64,000 bases of DNA, taken from contig NZ_LWMT01000098.1 of assembly GCF_001639265.1 (NCBI RefSeq), positions 1 through 64,000 on the forward strand, written 5' to 3'. The translations under genes and the position numbers were made by a program. Position 1 is the stretch's first letter; each line of letters opens with the position of its first letter. Below the pieces are notes generated by a model that saw nothing but the letters and a program-made list of their open reading frames with translations, had not been told where the DNA came from and ran no database searches. Shown here piece after piece: positions 29,731 to 39,114 of the stretch. Source of the DNA: Methanobrevibacter filiformis. Lineage in GTDB: Archaea; Methanobacteriota; Methanobacteria; Methanobacteriales; Methanobacteriaceae.

Positions 29731-31020
29731 TTATTCTTCTTTAACTAATTTTAATAATGCTGCTGCAATATCAATGGAATTATATCCATTTTCCATTAAA
29801 TTTTCAATTATTTTAATATTTTTATCCAAGTTTTCATTAGTTATAATATTTACAACTTTATCTAAAACTAAGTTAGATTTAACTTTTTGAATATCACTTA
29901 ATGAAGGTATTTTTTGTTGTTTAATTTTAGTTTTAGCATATCTTTGGATATCCCGTAGTTTGTATATTTCTTTTCCTGCAACGAAAGTAAATGCATAGCC
30001 TGTTTTTCCAGCTCTTCCAGTTCTTCCAATACGATGAACGTAGTATTCATTGTCATTTGGAACATCATAATTAAAAACTGCTTCAACATCTGAAACATCA
30101 ATTCCCCTTGCAGCAACATCAGTTGCAACGAGGATTTCTATTTGACCCTTTCTGAACTTACCCATTACTTTATCTCTTTGACTTTGACGCATATCACCAT
30201 GAATACCATCTACCTGGTATCCTCTACTTTTAAGATCTCTTACTAACCTATCAACTTTTCTTTTTGTATTACAAAATACTAGAGATAGTTTAAAGTCATA
30301 TATGTCCATTAAACGGTCTAGAGTTTCAAGCTTAACTCTTTCTTTTGCTTCAAAATAGAACTGCTCAATTTCTGGTACAGTTACATGATGTTGAGATGCT
30401 CTTAAGTGTTTAGGATGGTTTTGAAAGTTATTAGCTAATCTTTTAATAGCTTTCGGAATAGTTGCAGAAAATAATAAAGTTTGTCTACTTTTCGGAGTAT
30501 TTCTCAAAATATCCTCAATATCTTCTCTAAATCCCATATCAAGCATTTCATCTGCTTCATCTAAAACAGCTATTTGTATTCCAGATAAATCCAGTGTTCT
30601 TCTTTTAATATGGTCAAGTAATCGTCCAGGAGTTCCAATTATTATATGCACTCCTTTTTTAAGAACACGTAATTGTCTTCCAATAGGCTGACCACCATAT
30701 ACTGGAAGAATATAAAGCTTTCTCATAGAGGCTGAAAGTCGTCCTAACTCCTCAGCTACTTGAATACATAATTCACGAGTAGGACAAATTACAATAGCTT
30801 GAGGAGACTTATCCTCTATGTTAATCTTTTCTAATAGAGGAATTCCAAAAGACACTGTTTTTCCAGTTCCTGTTTGTGCTTGCCCTATAATATCTTCTCC
30901 TTTTAGTGCAACAGGTATAGTTAAAGATTGAATAGGAGTTGGTTCTTCAAAACCCATATCTTTAATTGCATTTTTAATGTTATCTGATACTTCAAAATCT
31001 TCAAATGATAATTGTTCCAT
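29731..31020 (-). CDS. DEAD-box RNA helicase
   Basis: An ATP-dependent RNA helicase of 429 residues, with every canonical motif: Q motif (FEEPTPIQ), AQTGTGKT, PTRELCIQV, GTPGRLLDH, DEADEML, SAT, VFCNTKRKVDRL, ATDVAARGIDV and HRIGRTGRAG. The start is placed at MEQLSFEDFEV (31020), preceded by GGAAG; an in-frame extension to 31083 is not supported. A short C-terminal tail follows the core. CsdA/RhlE-type roles in RNA folding or decay are likely. Confidence 0.95.
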   Translation of the reverse strand: MEQLSFEDFEVSDNIKNAIKDMGFEEPTPIQSLTIPVALKGEDIIGQAQTGTGKTVSFGIPLLEKINIEDKSPQAIVICPTRELCIQVAEELGRLSASMRKLYILPVYGGQPIGRQLRVLKKGVHIIIGTPGRLLDHIKRRTLDLSGIQIAVLDEADEMLDMGFREDIEDILRNTPKSRQTLLFSATIPKAIKRLANNFQNHPKHLRASQHHVTVPEIEQFYFEAKERVKLETLDRLMDIYDFKLSLVFCNTKRKVDRLVRDLKSRGYQVDGIHGDMRQSQRDKVMGKFRKGQIEILVATDVAARGIDVSDVEAVFNYDVPNDNEYYVHRIGRTGRAGKTGYAFTFVAGKEIYKLRDIQRYAKTKIKQQKIPSLSDIQKVKSNLVLDKVVNIITNENLDKNIKIIENLMENGYNSIDIAAALLKLVKEE

Positions 31021-31496
31021 TTTACTCTTCTTCCTTTTAAGTAATAATTCATTTAAACAATTTATAATTATTAAAAACAACATAAATAGTGTTAATCAAC
31101 ATATATTATGAATTATTAAATTAAGAATTATCTAATACAATATAGCTAACAATAAATCAAATAATAAATAATTGTGATAATATAATAATAAATAATTATA
31201 ATTAGTTTAATATTAATCGATTAAACTAAAATTTAAACAATGAAATTAGAAATCTAATTAAAATACGAATAAATATTCCATAAATTCAATCAAATAAACA
31301 TACATATATTAATCAAATAAAAATTATTAATAATTATGATTAAGATAATAAAAATATATTTATAATTCATGCTAAAATTAGTTATAATCAATAACATTTA
31401 AACTATGTAATTACTACCATTTATATTAATCGCTTTTAAAGATTAAAAATGAAAAATAAAAAAGAGTTAAATAAAGAAGAGTATTAACTTATTTAA
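31021..31496. other. Intergenic gap
   Basis: 476 nt of AT-rich sequence holding the helicase promoter. Nothing else is recognised. Confidence 0.5.
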
Positions 31497-32180
31497 TTAA
31501 AAATGTTCACAGTAGCTTTGAAACCGACATTTATTACATTTATTTTTATTTTTTGTTGGAATAAATGGTTTTATTCCTTCAAATAAACCATTCATCCTAT
31601 TTATTAAAAATTTAATAGAATTTTCATTATTTTCATCAAATTCATCTATCCAAAATATATTATCAGTACCTCTCTCTCGAAGAGCCACCTTAATTTTACG
31701 ATTATCCTCTCCAATCATTGATTTAAAAGCTAAAGCATAAGCTAAAACTTGATTTATTAATGAGTGATAAGGTATCTTTCCTGGCTTATCATCAATTATT
31801 ATAAATTCACTAGGCATCATCCATATTTCATCAATATAACCCATGATCCCATGAATTTCAGATAAAACAAAAAATTCTCGAGATATAATCTTTTCTTCTT
31901 TAGAATAGCCAAGTGTTTCACTAAATGTACATTCAACTGCAATTTCATTAAATTTATCCTCAAGTTTCTTATGTTCTTTAACCCCCTCAACCATAGCTTG
32001 AGTAGGCATAGTTTCAATTTTCTTAAAATGTTCTAAATACAAACTATATTCACAATACCCTTGTTGGTTCAACCAACTAATTGGAAATAAATTTTTTTCA
32101 TTTAAAATTTGAATTCCTTTAATCTCAGCATGATTTTTAAGATTATGCTCCTTTCGATTTCTAACAAGTTTGTATTTCAT
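31497..32180 (-). CDS. Cas4/Dna2-like PD-(D/E)XK nuclease, stand-alone
   Basis: The 227-residue protein has the Cas4 layout. An early cysteine in NQQGYCEYSLYLEH (about residue 43) and a C-terminal CNKCRFQSYCEHF would bind an Fe-S cluster. Between them lie the nuclease residues in GYIDEIWMM and IIIDDKPGK and a QVLAYALAF helix. Cas4 and Dna2-like enzymes are DNA exonucleases. No CRISPR array or other cas gene is present, so a repair or housekeeping role is at least as likely as a CRISPR one. Confidence 0.8.
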   Translation of the reverse strand: MKYKLVRNRKEHNLKNHAEIKGIQILNEKNLFPISWLNQQGYCEYSLYLEHFKKIETMPTQAMVEGVKEHKKLEDKFNEIAVECTFSETLGYSKEEKIISREFFVLSEIHGIMGYIDEIWMMPSEFIIIDDKPGKIPYHSLINQVLAYALAFKSMIGEDNRKIKVALRERGTDNIFWIDEFDENNENSIKFLINRMNGLFEGIKPFIPTKNKNKCNKCRFQSYCEHF

Positions 32181-32399
32181 TAACTCACCAAATATAATAT
32201 TTAAGCAGATATGATAATTATTTAAATTATGTAGTAAGTATATGTAAGTATATAGTAATATATTTACTAATTAGTTTAATATCATGTAATAAGATGTAAT
32301 AAGTCATTTAATTATATTAACTTATATTTTATTTAATATTTGAAATGATGCATGGTTAACAAATAAATTAATAAATTAATAAAACTAGATATAAATAAC
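32181..32399. other. Divergent promoter region
   Basis: 219 nt between divergent nuclease genes. AT-rich with no recognisable structure. Confidence 0.45.
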
Positions 32400-32942
32400 A
32401 TGAAAGGAAATTCTTCAAAAAAATTGATATTTATTATTATAGCTATTATATTCTCAACTATGATGTTTTCAAGCCATTTTATAGCTAATACTAACAGTGT
32501 TTATAGTTTTATAGAGAACAATGAAACTACAAATGAAATTTCAGGTGAAAAACCTCTTCCAACTCAAAATAATTCAAATAATGAATCTAACAATCAAACA
32601 AAAGTTAAATACGAGGTAAAAGGTTATTGTGATTATATAGTAGATGGAGATACTCTTGATGTTGAAGGAGTAGGAAGAATTCGCCTTGTGGGAGTAGATA
32701 CCCCTGAAAGAAATGAATCAGGATACCAAGAAGCAAAAGATTACATTAAAGGTAAATGTCTTGGAAAAACACTCTATTTAGATATTGATAATAAAAAAAA
32801 TAAAGATAAATATGGAAGAATTTTAGCTATTGTATATGTTAATGGAGTTAATATAAATAAAGAACTTCTTAAATTAAATTATGCAGAAGTATTATACATT
32901 CCACCATCAGAATTCCAAAAAGGGTTTGGAAAATACAATTAA
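32400..32942 (+). CDS. Membrane-anchored or secreted thermonuclease-like (SNase) protein
   Basis: A hydrophobic N-terminal signal/anchor segment (about residues 8-30) is followed by an Asn-rich linker and a staphylococcal-nuclease domain from about residue 75: DYIVDGDTLDVEG, IRLVGVDTPER, KDKYGRILAIVYVNG and LLKLNYAEVLY. The Asp/Arg/Glu catalytic set is visible (VDGDT, RLVGVDTPER, KYGR). It probably degrades nucleic acid outside the membrane. No strong ribosome binding site is seen. Confidence 0.85.
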   Translation: MKGNSSKKLIFIIIAIIFSTMMFSSHFIANTNSVYSFIENNETTNEISGEKPLPTQNNSNNESNNQTKVKYEVKGYCDYIVDGDTLDVEGVGRIRLVGVDTPERNESGYQEAKDYIKGKCLGKTLYLDIDNKKNKDKYGRILAIVYVNGVNINKELLKLNYAEVLYIPPSEFQKGFGKYN

Positions 32943-33035
32943 AGCTAAAAAAATAGCCCATTTTATATTTAATAGCTATTATTTAATAGCTATTATTTAA
33001 TAGTTATTTATTTTATAATTATATAATTATAATAG

Positions 33036-33437
33036 CTATTCCTCAACAACATTTGTTTTTGAAAGTTTATTTAAAATTCTATCTTTAGATCCACCAGTTA
33101 AGTATCCAATTAAAATGTCTAAAATAATAGGTAACCAATATAACTTAGATATATTTCTTAAAATAGCTTGAAAAAAAGAAATAGAACCTCCTGTATTAGA
33201 TTTGACCTTTAAAAACATTAAATGTTTCCCAACAGTAGTTCCTTTTATTTTTTCAAGTAAAACAAAGTAAACAATAATTATTATTGGCAATAAATAAATA
33301 AAATAATTGTAAATCAAAAACATAGAATGTGGAATTACAATAAATGCTAATATTTGAGCAAAAATCCATAGAAATGCCGAAATAACAAAAAAATCAGCAA
33401 TATACGCTATAATTCTCTTTTTAAATATACTTACCAT
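33036..33437 (-). CDS. RDD-family membrane protein
   Basis: A 133-residue integral membrane protein with the RDD layout: RIIAYIADFFVISAFLW at the start, a second pair of hydrophobic helices, and GTTVGKHLMFLKV near residue 85. A later Arg-containing helix (AILRNISKLYWLPIILDIL) completes it. Some RDD proteins transport solutes or ions; the substrate is unknown here. The ATG at 33437 is used in place of an upstream TTG at 33446. An ATAGCTAT copy overlaps the stop codon. Confidence 0.8.
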   Translation of the reverse strand: MVSIFKKRIIAYIADFFVISAFLWIFAQILAFIVIPHSMFLIYNYFIYLLPIIIIVYFVLLEKIKGTTVGKHLMFLKVKSNTGGSISFFQAILRNISKLYWLPIILDILIGYLTGGSKDRILNKLSKTNVVEE

Positions 33438-33598
33438 ACATATCAACTCAGATGTTTAATTACTATTTAAATTTGTAATAAGTATTATTTAAATTATGAT
33501 AAATATATTTAAATTACAATAGAATTGTAAATTTATAATAGAATATATAAATTAATCAATAAATAATTTAAAAATGTGAATTAAGGGCATGATATACA

Positions 33599-33943
33599 AT
33601 GATAGATATTAATGAAATAATAAAACCATTTAGATTTTTAGAATATGAAGATCGTGGATCACTTATATTAAATGTTGGCGAGTATTTAAATAGTATTTTT
33701 GAATTAAGAGCAGATGAAGGTTTTGAAGGGAATGGATATGATTGGGGATCACTTGCATTAGTTTTCTTAAATGAAGAAGTTCCTCATTTAAAAGAAGATA
33801 TTGGATTTGATCCTGAAGGAAGTATGTTTTGCGTTTACTCAAAGAATTTAAAAGCACTTAAGGAATTTGCTGTTAAATTTCATGAAGCATGTGAAGATGA
33901 AGAATTAATAAAAAACCTCTTTTTAAAAGCAGAATTGGATTAA
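33599..33943 (+). CDS. Imm51-like immunity protein
   Basis: The 114-residue protein closely fits what I know of the Imm51 family from bacterial polymorphic-toxin loci: ELRADEGFEGNGYDWGSLAL, then HLKEDIGFDPEGSMFCVYS and a final helix CEDEELIKNLFLKAELD. It is acidic and has no signal. Immunity proteins neutralise a specific toxin, but no toxin gene is visible next to it. The following gene is a small membrane-tethered protein. Orphan immunity genes are common in bacteria and less expected in methanogens. Confidence 0.7.
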   Translation: MIDINEIIKPFRFLEYEDRGSLILNVGEYLNSIFELRADEGFEGNGYDWGSLALVFLNEEVPHLKEDIGFDPEGSMFCVYSKNLKALKEFAVKFHEACEDEELIKNLFLKAELD

Positions 33944-33971
33944 TAGAGTTAAAAAGTAACCAGGGCATAAT

Positions 33972-34346
33972 ATGAAAAAAGTAATAGGAATTATAGTAAT
34001 AATAGTCATTATAATTATAGTCGGATTTGGAATATTTGGCAATACTCCAAATAATGATGTAAAAACAAATAAAAGTCAATTTAAAGGATATCAAGTTGAA
34101 ATTTCAGGTACAACATGGCATGTGATCATTGTTTCTAATAAAACATTTTCAGATTATGGAAGTGGAAGCAAAACATTTAATATAGGACCTGCAAATAATG
34201 TTCATGTAACAGCGAATAAAAAATCCCCATCAACTGCCAATACTACAGCACCTCTAGATGTATCAATTTTAAAGGATGGGAAAGTAGTTAATTCTAGTTC
34301 AGGATACAATAAATATGCAACAGTAATTTTAAGTTATAAAGAATAA
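33972..34346 (+). CDS. Small membrane-anchored extracellular protein
   Basis: Unrecognised. Residues about 4-24 form one strongly hydrophobic segment (Ile/Val runs). The outer ~100 residues are Thr/Ser/Asn-rich with strand-like stretches (GYQVEISGTTWHVIIVSN, KYATVILSYKE), suggesting a small beta-sandwich. CAGGG lies upstream of the ATG. It begins 28 nt after the Imm51-like gene, so the two may be co-transcribed. Confidence 0.7.
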   Translation: MKKVIGIIVIIVIIIIVGFGIFGNTPNNDVKTNKSQFKGYQVEISGTTWHVIIVSNKTFSDYGSGSKTFNIGPANNVHVTANKKSPSTANTTAPLDVSILKDGKVVNSSSGYNKYATVILSYKE

Positions 34347-34382
34347 AGTTAAAGAATAAAATGATAAAGTTAAAGGATACAT

Positions 34383-35393
34383 TTAACAAACTCTTGGAAC
34401 TGGATCCGCAATTGGAGCTTCTAGTATTCTAACTCCTCCAACTGGAGTTTCAACTAAAACATGTTTATCATTAGTTACTTCACCAATTATTTGAGCTTCT
34501 TTCCCATATTTATCTTTAGAAATAGCTTTTAATGTTTCTTCAGCCAAATCTGCTTTAACTCCCATTAAGACCTTTCCTTCATTTGCTACTTCATATGGAT
34601 CTATTCCAAGCATGTCAGAAACTGCTTTAACTTGCTCTTTAACAGGTATCAATTCATCTTGAAGAAGAACCCCTACATTGGACTTATTTGACATTTCGTT
34701 AATTGCATTTGAGAGTCCTCCACGAGTAGGATCTTTCATCGCAGTTACCCCTCCAATTTCAAGTGCTTTCTCAACAATTCCCCACATAGGAGCTACATCT
34801 GATTTAAGATCTGTTTCAAAACCAAAACCTTCTCTAAAAGACATTAAAGACATTCCATGATCCCCAACACTCCCCGTTATTATGATTTTATCTCCTACTT
34901 GGAGTGTAGAGTCCCTAACTGCTTTTCCTTTTTCAACTATTCCTATACCTGTAGTTACCATAACTAATTCATCAATTTTTCCTTGTTCCATTACTTTTGT
35001 GTCTCCAGCTATTACTCCAACATCACATTCCATACATGTTTCATTTAAAGACTTGATAATCTTGTCTAAATCATCAATATCGAATCCTTCTCTTATGATC
35101 ATAGCATTTGTAATAGCTAGTGGTTTTGCACCCATAACTGAAACATCATTAATGGTTCCTGCTGCTGAAATCCTACCAATATCCCCTCCAGGAAAAAACA
35201 ATGGATTTATTGTGTGTCCATCAGTAGTCACTACAATTTCATGATTACCTAAAGGGATTGTGGCACCATCATCAAGGGAATCTAAACCTATTCCTCCATT
35301 AACTTCTTTTTTAGTTATGTTATTCAAAATAGTTTCAGATATCAGTTTTCCCATAACTTCTCCACCAGCACCATGTGACATTCCAATTTTCAT
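34383..35393 (-). CDS. hypE: Hydrogenase maturation factor HypE
   Basis: Dehydrates the carbamoyl thioester on its C-terminal cysteine to make the cyanide ligand of [NiFe]-hydrogenases. The 336 residues begin MKIGMSHGAGGEVMGKLI and contain TTDGHTINPLFFPGGDIG, KDPTRGGLSNAINEM and the diagnostic terminus PVPRVC (Cys336). AGGAGAT precedes the ATG. Expected in a hydrogenotrophic methanogen. No other hyp gene is adjacent. Confidence 0.96.
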   Translation of the reverse strand: MKIGMSHGAGGEVMGKLISETILNNITKKEVNGGIGLDSLDDGATIPLGNHEIVVTTDGHTINPLFFPGGDIGRISAAGTINDVSVMGAKPLAITNAMIIREGFDIDDLDKIIKSLNETCMECDVGVIAGDTKVMEQGKIDELVMVTTGIGIVEKGKAVRDSTLQVGDKIIITGSVGDHGMSLMSFREGFGFETDLKSDVAPMWGIVEKALEIGGVTAMKDPTRGGLSNAINEMSNKSNVGVLLQDELIPVKEQVKAVSDMLGIDPYEVANEGKVLMGVKADLAEETLKAISKDKYGKEAQIIGEVTNDKHVLVETPVGGVRILEAPIADPVPRVC

Positions 35394-35895
35394 AATATCT
35401 CCTGTAATCCATTAATATTATAATCTAATATATTATAATCTAATATATTATAATCTAATTAATATCTGCGAATATTAAACTACACTTGTAATCTAATTAA
35501 TACCTATGACTCTATTAATTTATATTATATTAAGTATAATTATATTATTTTACATTAAGTATAAATTTTTAAATATTTAAATTTGAGGTTCATGTTGAAG
35601 TTATAATAAAATTTATAAATCTTATGAAACATAGAATAAATATAACTTAGGACTAAATATTAAATTTGACTAAATATTAAATTTAATAAAAAGAACATTT
35701 ATATATTAATAAAACCAATATTTTGTTATCATACTTTTTAAAAGACTATTTTTCTTTTATTTTTATAATTAATTTAAAGAAAATATCTTATAAAAATAGC
35801 TAAAATATCTATAGAATAAATAATAGCTATTTATCCATAATCTTTTTAATGAAGATTATCTATTTATAAAATTAAATAAATATCAAGGTGAAACT
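35394..35895. other. Divergent promoter region hypE/rps8e
   Basis: About 500 nt holding two promoters. A 15-bp TAATCTAATATATTA-type tandem repeat (about 35419-35460) lies upstream of hypE, and a hairpin (35837-35859) lies upstream of rps8e. No ORF is seen. Confidence 0.5.
35837..35859 (+). promoter_or_regulatory. Inverted repeat ATAATCTT-N7-AAGATTAT upstream of rps8e
   Basis: Perfect 8-bp arms ending 36 nt before the rps8e ATG. It could be a 5'-UTR hairpin or a regulator site. Autoregulation of the ribosomal protein through it is speculation. Confidence 0.4.
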
Positions 35896-36279
35896 ATGGC
35901 AATATTTCAAGGAAAATCCACAAGAAAAGCAAGTGGTGGAAGAAGAAGAGCAAATCGTGGAAAAAAGAAATTTGAACTCGGAAGAGAACCAGCTGAAACT
36001 AGACTCGGCGATAAAAGGTTAAGAAAAATAAGAACTCGTGGTGGAAACGAAAAACTAAGATTAGCTTTAAACAATAAAATAAATGTTGTTGATACAAATA
36101 ATCAAAAATCTCAAACACTTGAAATATTAAATGTTATTGAAAACAAAGCTAACCCAAACTATGTTAGACGAAACATTATTACTAAAGGTGCTGTTGTAGA
36201 AACAAATGTGGGAAAAGTAAAAGTTACTTCAAGACCTGGTCAAGATGGAGTTATTAATGGCACTTTAATCCAAGAATAA
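35896..36279 (+). CDS. rps8e: Ribosomal protein S8e
   Basis: A small-subunit ribosomal protein of archaea and eukaryotes. The 127 residues are strongly basic and show FQGKSTRKASGGRRRANRGK, RLGDKRLRKIRTRGGNEKLR and the final GVINGTLIQE. AAGGTGA precedes the ATG with good spacing. It is not within a ribosomal operon here. Confidence 0.96.
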   Translation: MAIFQGKSTRKASGGRRRANRGKKKFELGREPAETRLGDKRLRKIRTRGGNEKLRLALNNKINVVDTNNQKSQTLEILNVIENKANPNYVRRNIITKGAVVETNVGKVKVTSRPGQDGVINGTLIQE

Positions 36280-36652
36280 TTCCATTATAAATATTCTTAT
36301 TTTTGATTAATTACATATTATAATTTTAAAATAGCTATTAAATACTTAATAGCTACATAAAAATACTATTTCTGTTTAATTGAATTAAGTTACAATTAAT
36401 ATTTTATTTTAAGTTATTTTAGCCATTTATTACTATGAAAATACCTATTTTAAAATTAGTTTTATTCGTATATCCTAATATAATAAAATATAATTATAAA
36501 TATGTAAACTTAATAATTATAGATAAAGATAGAATATTTATATCTAAATATACATATATCCAAATATAATAGAGAATTTATTTCATAGACAATATTATTA
36601 ATAATTATAATAATGATTTAAGCATTAATTATTCAAATTAAATGGTGGGAAT
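36280..36652. other. Intergenic gap
   Basis: 373 nt of AT-rich sequence between two rightward genes. Nothing specific is recognised. Confidence 0.45.
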
Positions 36653-37336
36653 TTGGAAACTGAATCAAAAACACAAGAAAATCTCGAAGAATTAATTAGC
36701 CAAAGAGCTAGAAAATTCTTGAATTATTTAAATCCAAGTTTACCTGAGAATATGGAGCTTGAATACGAAGGATTTTATAGAAGAGGTTTTTTTGTAACAA
36801 AAAAGAGATATGCTGTTATTGAAAACAATAAAATAATTGCAAAAGGATTAGAGCTTGTTAGAAGAGATTGGGCACCTATTGCTAAAAATACACAACAAGC
36901 AATTCTTATGGCTCTCTTAAAAAATGGAGATGTTGATGAGGCAGTTAAAATAATCGAAACTACTTTAAAAAATATAAAAACTGGAAAAGTAGACATTAAC
37001 AACATGATTATACACACACAAATTACAAAAAAGCTTTCAGAATACAAACAAATCGGTCCACATATTGTAGCTGCTGAACAATTACAGAAAAAAGGAACTG
37101 AAATTAGAAAAGGATCCATTATAAGATACATTATTGTTAAAGGCAAAGGATCAATAAGTAGTAGAGCAGTCCCTATTGAAGAGATAAATGGATATACATA
37201 TGATGCCGATTACTATATTGACAACCAACTAATCCCTGCAGTAACAAGAATTATGACTTCCTTTGGCTACACTAAAGAAAGCTTGACTGAATTAAGTGAA
37301 AAAGAAAAACAAACAAATTTAGATGCATTCTTCTAA
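36653..37336 (+). CDS. Small subunit of split family-B DNA polymerase
   Basis: Matches the C-terminal (thumb) half of archaeal PolB, encoded as a separate gene in Methanobacteriales. Features are FYRRGFFVTKKRYAVIENNK (the KKRYA motif), KGLELVRRDWAPIAK near residues 64-78 and DADYYIDNQLIPAVTRI. The last residues QTNLDAFF are a PCNA-binding PIP box. At 227 residues the size fits the ~25 kDa small subunit. Translation appears to start at TTG (36653), with GGTGGG four bases upstream. The large subunit is elsewhere. Confidence 0.92.
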   Translation: METESKTQENLEELISQRARKFLNYLNPSLPENMELEYEGFYRRGFFVTKKRYAVIENNKIIAKGLELVRRDWAPIAKNTQQAILMALLKNGDVDEAVKIIETTLKNIKTGKVDINNMIIHTQITKKLSEYKQIGPHIVAAEQLQKKGTEIRKGSIIRYIIVKGKGSISSRAVPIEEINGYTYDADYYIDNQLIPAVTRIMTSFGYTKESLTELSEKEKQTNLDAFF

Positions 37337-37509
37337 ATTAAATTAATATTATTTTAAAAATAAATTAATTAAAAACAGTGAAAAACTGTTGAAAAATATT
37401 ATTAAGTTTAAAAACAAATATAAAGACTGTTGAAAAATTAAAAACAAATATAATAATAGATAATAAGATTGATAATAATAGATAATTAAATAAGGATTAT
37501 GGTGTAAGA

Positions 37510-38190
37510 ATGGATAAAGTAGTGTTCTTTGATATAGATGATACATTATTAGATACATCAAATTTTGCTAAAATAGCTAGAGAAGCTGCAATTAATGCTA
37601 TGGTAGATAATGGATTGGATTTGACTAATGAAGAAGCATATAATTTATTAAAAGAAATCATTGCTCAAAAAGGGTCAAATTATGATAAACATTTTAATGT
37701 TCTAACAAAAACTGTCTATGGTGAAGAAAATTATAAATTAATAGCTAGTGGAATGATAACATACCACAACGTGAAATTTGCTTTACTTAGACCATTTCCA
37801 CGTACTAATGAAGTTTTAATTCATCTTAAAACCAAGGGATACAAGTTAGCAGTAATATCAAATGGCATAACTATAAAACAATGGGAAAAATTAGTTAGAA
37901 TGAACTTACATCCATTTTTTGATAAAATAATAACATCTGAAGAAGTAGGCTTTGAAAAACCAAATAAAAGGATATTTGAAGAAGCTTTAAATGCCATGAA
38001 CTGTTCATCAGAAAACAGTATAATGATTGGAAATAAATTTAAAGAAGACGCAATGGGTGGAGTAAATGCTGGAATGTCTTCAATCTTAGTTAATTCAAAA
38101 GTCACAGATGAAGAAAGAAAAAAAATAATAGATGAAAACATAAATATACAAATAATTGATAATATTGATGAAGTAGATAGTATTTTATAA
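37510..38190 (+). CDS. HAD-superfamily phosphatase
   Basis: A subfamily IA HAD hydrolase of 226 residues, with motif I VVFFDIDDTLLDT (nucleophile Asp), motif II VISNGI, a Lys in FEKPNKRIFEEAL, and motif IV IGNKFKEDAMGGVNAGM. The alpha-helical cap lies between motifs I and II. Likely a small-molecule phosphatase; the substrate is unknown. GGTG precedes the ATG. A hairpin repeat element begins right after its stop. Confidence 0.88.
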   Translation: MDKVVFFDIDDTLLDTSNFAKIAREAAINAMVDNGLDLTNEEAYNLLKEIIAQKGSNYDKHFNVLTKTVYGEENYKLIASGMITYHNVKFALLRPFPRTNEVLIHLKTKGYKLAVISNGITIKQWEKLVRMNLHPFFDKIITSEEVGFEKPNKRIFEEALNAMNCSSENSIMIGNKFKEDAMGGVNAGMSSILVNSKVTDEERKKIIDENINIQIIDNIDEVDSIL

Positions 38191-38260
38191 ACGAATCAAA
38201 CTTTTTAAAAATGAGAAATCAAATATTTCTCTAAATTCCTTAGGGAAATAATCTTGTTGC
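38190..38260. repeat. Dispersed hairpin element, copy 2
   Basis: From CAAACTTTTT (38197) through AAAAATGAGAAATCAAAT and TCTCTAAATTCC to about 38255, this matches the reverse complement of the element at 55465-55560 with only a few differences. The far arm is missing or diverged here. It begins directly after the HAD phosphatase stop codon. Confidence 0.7.
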
Positions 38261-38382
38261 ATTTTCATTTTTCTTACTAATTTTCATGATTTAACAAATT
38301 AGCTATTTTTAGGTTAACCAAAACTTTTTTATATATCTTAATAAAATATTAAGTACTATATATTTAAATAATGAGGAACAAT

Positions 38383-39102
38383 ATGGCGAAAAAAGTCTTA
38401 AGTGAAAACATAGAAGAATATTTAGAAGTATTATATGATCATAGTGACAGTGATAACTATGTTTCCACTACCATAATATCCAAATCATTAAACATAGCCC
38501 CTGGCAGTGTTACACAAATGCTTAAAAAGTTGGAACAAGGAGAATACATCAATTATGAACCATATAAAGGTGCAATGCTATCAGATAAAGGATATAAAAT
38601 AGCTAAAAAAATTAAAAGAAAACACCGAATCCTTGAAAAGTTCTTATCAGATGTTTTAAACATTGACGAAAAAAATATACATCAACAAGCCTGTGAAATG
38701 GAGCATTCTCTATCAGATGAAGCTGAAAGAGCAATGTGTCACTTAATGAAACATCCTGATGAATGCCCAGGTAAACAGTTAATTCCAGAATGTGATTTTG
38801 ATTTTAATAACTGTGAAGAGTGTTTAGACAATGATGAAAGTATAGAGGAAATTGGAATTAGGTCTGATAATTTACTATCACTTACACAAATCACAGCGAA
38901 TAATGAAGGAGAAGTCTTATTTATAAGAAGTAACTCCAATACATTAGATGAATTTAGTGAGGTATCTGTATGTATTGGGGCGAAAATAGCTATTATTGAA
39001 AATAATGTGAAGGAATCAAATAAGATCATTATAAAAGTAAATAACCAAAAAAAAGAACTAAAGAGAGAATTAGCAAATAATATCTTCTTAAAATTAAATT
39101 AA
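38383..39102 (+). CDS. DtxR/MntR-family metal-dependent regulator
   Basis: An iron- or manganese-responsive repressor of 239 residues. The N-terminal winged helix reads LSENIEEYLEVLYDHSDSDN and SKSLNIAPGSVTQMLKKLEQ. The dimerisation and metal-binding part includes HRILEKFLSDVL, CEMEHSLSDEAERAMCHLM and HPDECPGKQLIP. An SH3-like FeoA domain follows from about residue 165. ATG at 38371 is in frame, but AGGA lies just before the ATG at 38383, which I prefer. The xth gene begins 12 nt downstream. Confidence 0.9.
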   Translation: MAKKVLSENIEEYLEVLYDHSDSDNYVSTTIISKSLNIAPGSVTQMLKKLEQGEYINYEPYKGAMLSDKGYKIAKKIKRKHRILEKFLSDVLNIDEKNIHQQACEMEHSLSDEAERAMCHLMKHPDECPGKQLIPECDFDFNNCEECLDNDESIEEIGIRSDNLLSLTQITANNEGEVLFIRSNSNTLDEFSEVSVCIGAKIAIIENNVKESNKIIIKVNNQKKELKRELANNIFLKLN

Positions 39103-39114
39103 GGAAAATATAAC

